From an uncultured bacterium (GTDB lineage Bacteria; Pseudomonadota; Alphaproteobacteria; SP197): DNA of 5,848 nucleotides. The stretch spans positions 1-5,848 of the forward strand of contig CALLQH010000096.1 of the NCBI GenBank assembly GCA_938014945.1, given 5' to 3'. The translations under genes and the position numbers were made by a program. Under the pieces are notes generated by a model. It did not search any database. It was given only the letters and a program-made list of their open reading frames with translations, and was not told the origin of the DNA. Position 1 is the stretch's first letter. Every line of letters starts with the position of its first letter. Shown piece after piece: positions 4,907 to 5,848 of the stretch.

Positions 4907-5848
4907 ATGACGGAACCATCAGGCGGCGGCGCCGGCACGGCTCAGGTGGGACTTGCCTGTTTCCACATCGTGCCGCGCGAGGCAGGGGAGCATGACGCGC
5001 CGGTCTCGCAGGTGCTGCCCGCCATTGCCGCCGCACTCGCGGAGGTGCCCGGCGTCTCCGGTCTGCGCACCGCCTTCACCGCCGAGCGCGAGGGGGCCGA
5101 TCCGGCCTTCCGCGACCTTGCCCCCTGGTTCGCCAGGGGACGCGCCGCCGCGCCGGACGCCCATGACGTGGAGATCTCCTTTCGCCTCGCCATGGACCGC
5201 GACAACCTTGCGGCGCTGGGGCCCCTCTACCGGGGCCTGGGCCGCTGGCCGCGCGACATCCGCGTCGATCTCTCCTACGAACGTGCCGTGCCCGTGGTCA
5301 CCGCCTGGAGCCTGGAGCGCAGCGACGAGGCGACCGGCACCACGGCCGTCGACATCCTGCGCCGCCATCTCGAGCGTTGCCTGACCGGCAGCAGCTTCAT
5401 GGTCGATGTCCTGGAGCCAAGCCCCTTTCCCGCCGACCTGCGCATCACCGCCCGCCCGGATGGCACGGCCGACGAGCAGCTCGTTGCCGTCACCGTGCGG
5501 GTGCAGCCGGGTTTCGACGTCATCGACGTCAGCGTCGATACGGAGGATGCCAGCTTCGAGGCCATGGTCGACCACGTCCTCTACCAGGCCCGGCTGGAGG
5601 CCGACGACTACTACGCCGTCATGCTGGGCCTGGAGGAGACCGAGCGGTTGTGGGATACCGCCGTCGATCGTTTCGACGCCTTCGTCGCGGGCGAGCGCCG
5701 CCGTATCGGCTGGCTGCGCGGCTCCTCCGGCGCGATCCGCGATCTCATGCTCGACTTTGTCGAAACCAAGGCCGCCGTGCTCGCTGCCTGGCACGATCTC
5801 GCCGGCCGCGTCGAGAAGGCCAGGAACAGCGATGTCGGCCTGCTCTCG
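4907..5848 (+). CDS. Protein of unrecognised family, C-terminus missing
   Basis: I do not recognise this family. The frame gives 314 codons from ATG 4907 with no stop before the window ends. The start has a strong ribosome site, GAGGGGAG (4891-4898), eight bases upstream, and codon use matches the neighbours, so the gene is probably real. There is no signal peptide or membrane segment in the visible part. Residues 1-12 are Gly-rich and flexible; roughly 14-210 look mixed alpha/beta, with alternating hydrophobic strands such as DVEISFRLAM (87-96), DIRVDLSYE (117-125), LVAVTVRVQ (192-200) and FDVIDVSVD (203-211). Residues 215-305 look mostly helical and charged, for example EADDYYAVMLGLEETERLWD (231-250) and a stretch from 276 to 305. 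No catalytic motif, nucleotide-binding loop or metal site stands out. It is divergent from ghrA across 82 bp. A longer helical or membrane-anchored C-terminus may follow but cannot be seen. Confidence 0.75.
   Translation, partial: MTEPSGGGAGTAQVGLACFHIVPREAGEHDAPVSQVLPAIAAALAEVPGVSGLRTAFTAEREGADPAFRDLAPWFARGRAAAPDAHDVEISFRLAMDRDNLAALGPLYRGLGRWPRDIRVDLSYERAVPVVTAWSLERSDEATGTTAVDILRRHLERCLTGSSFMVDVLEPSPFPADLRITARPDGTADEQLVAVTVRVQPGFDVIDVSVDTEDASFEAMVDHVLYQARLEADDYYAVMLGLEETERLWDTAVDRFDAFVAGERRRIGWLRGSSGAIRDLMLDFVETKAAVLAAWHDLAGRVEKARNSDVGLLS

Noticed and set aside
4919..5794. 291-codon minus-strand open frame
   Set aside because: Antisense to the right-hand gene, which has a much better ribosome site; composition is that of a codon-bias shadow. 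Since the right-hand family is unrecognised this rejection is slightly less certain than the others.
1..5848. CRISPR, tRNA, rRNA, insertion sequence or phage signals
   Set aside because: No regular repeat-spacer pattern, cloverleaf, transposase-like reading frame, terminal inverted repeats or compositional break was seen on reading both strands.

Overview
The window is GC-rich, by eye roughly two-thirds G+C, with strong third-position GC bias that makes almost every gene throw long shadow frames on the opposite strand. The gene types (TAXI-type TRAP solute receptor with a twin-arginine-like leader, GhrA-like reductase, TauD-type dioxygenase, SDR, agmatinase-family ureohydrolase) and the tight packing suggest a free-living, metabolically versatile proteobacterium, probably an alphaproteobacterium. 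That placement is inference; no rRNA, tRNA or marker gene is present. No mobile element, CRISPR array, RNA gene or phage gene was seen.

Layout: (1) 1-636, minus: agmatinase/arginase-family hydrolase, cut by the left edge so that its C-terminal third is missing. (2) 661-1431, minus: classical SDR oxidoreductase, 24 bp upstream of the hydrolase and probably in the same operon. (3) 1432-1525: divergent control region. (4) 1526-2623, plus: Fe(II)/2-oxoglutarate dioxygenase of the TauD/TfdA superfamily. (5) 2624-2765: intergenic region with a perfect TTGACA box and a strong 8-bp hairpin. (6) 2766-3872, plus: TAXI-family periplasmic binding protein. (7) 3892-4824, minus: GhrA-like glyoxylate/hydroxypyruvate reductase, convergent with the TAXI gene, stop codons 19 bp apart. 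(8) 4825-4906: divergent region containing a palindromic -10-like box, ACTATAGT. (9) 4907-5848, plus: protein of unrecognised family, cut by the right edge.

Working together: the divergent dioxygenase and SDR-hydrolase pair could be one small catabolic unit (hydroxylate, oxidise, cleave a guanidino or amidino group), with the TAXI protein bringing in a carboxylated ligand and GhrA clearing glyoxylate or hydroxypyruvate. Only the enzyme classes are supported by motifs; the shared pathway and all substrates are inference. Most of the window is ordinary metabolic DNA. The points that most deserve a second look are the ureohydrolase variant lacking the usual catalytic His loop, the symmetric promoter-like element, and the unrecognised right-hand protein. 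I see no convincing new multi-gene system.
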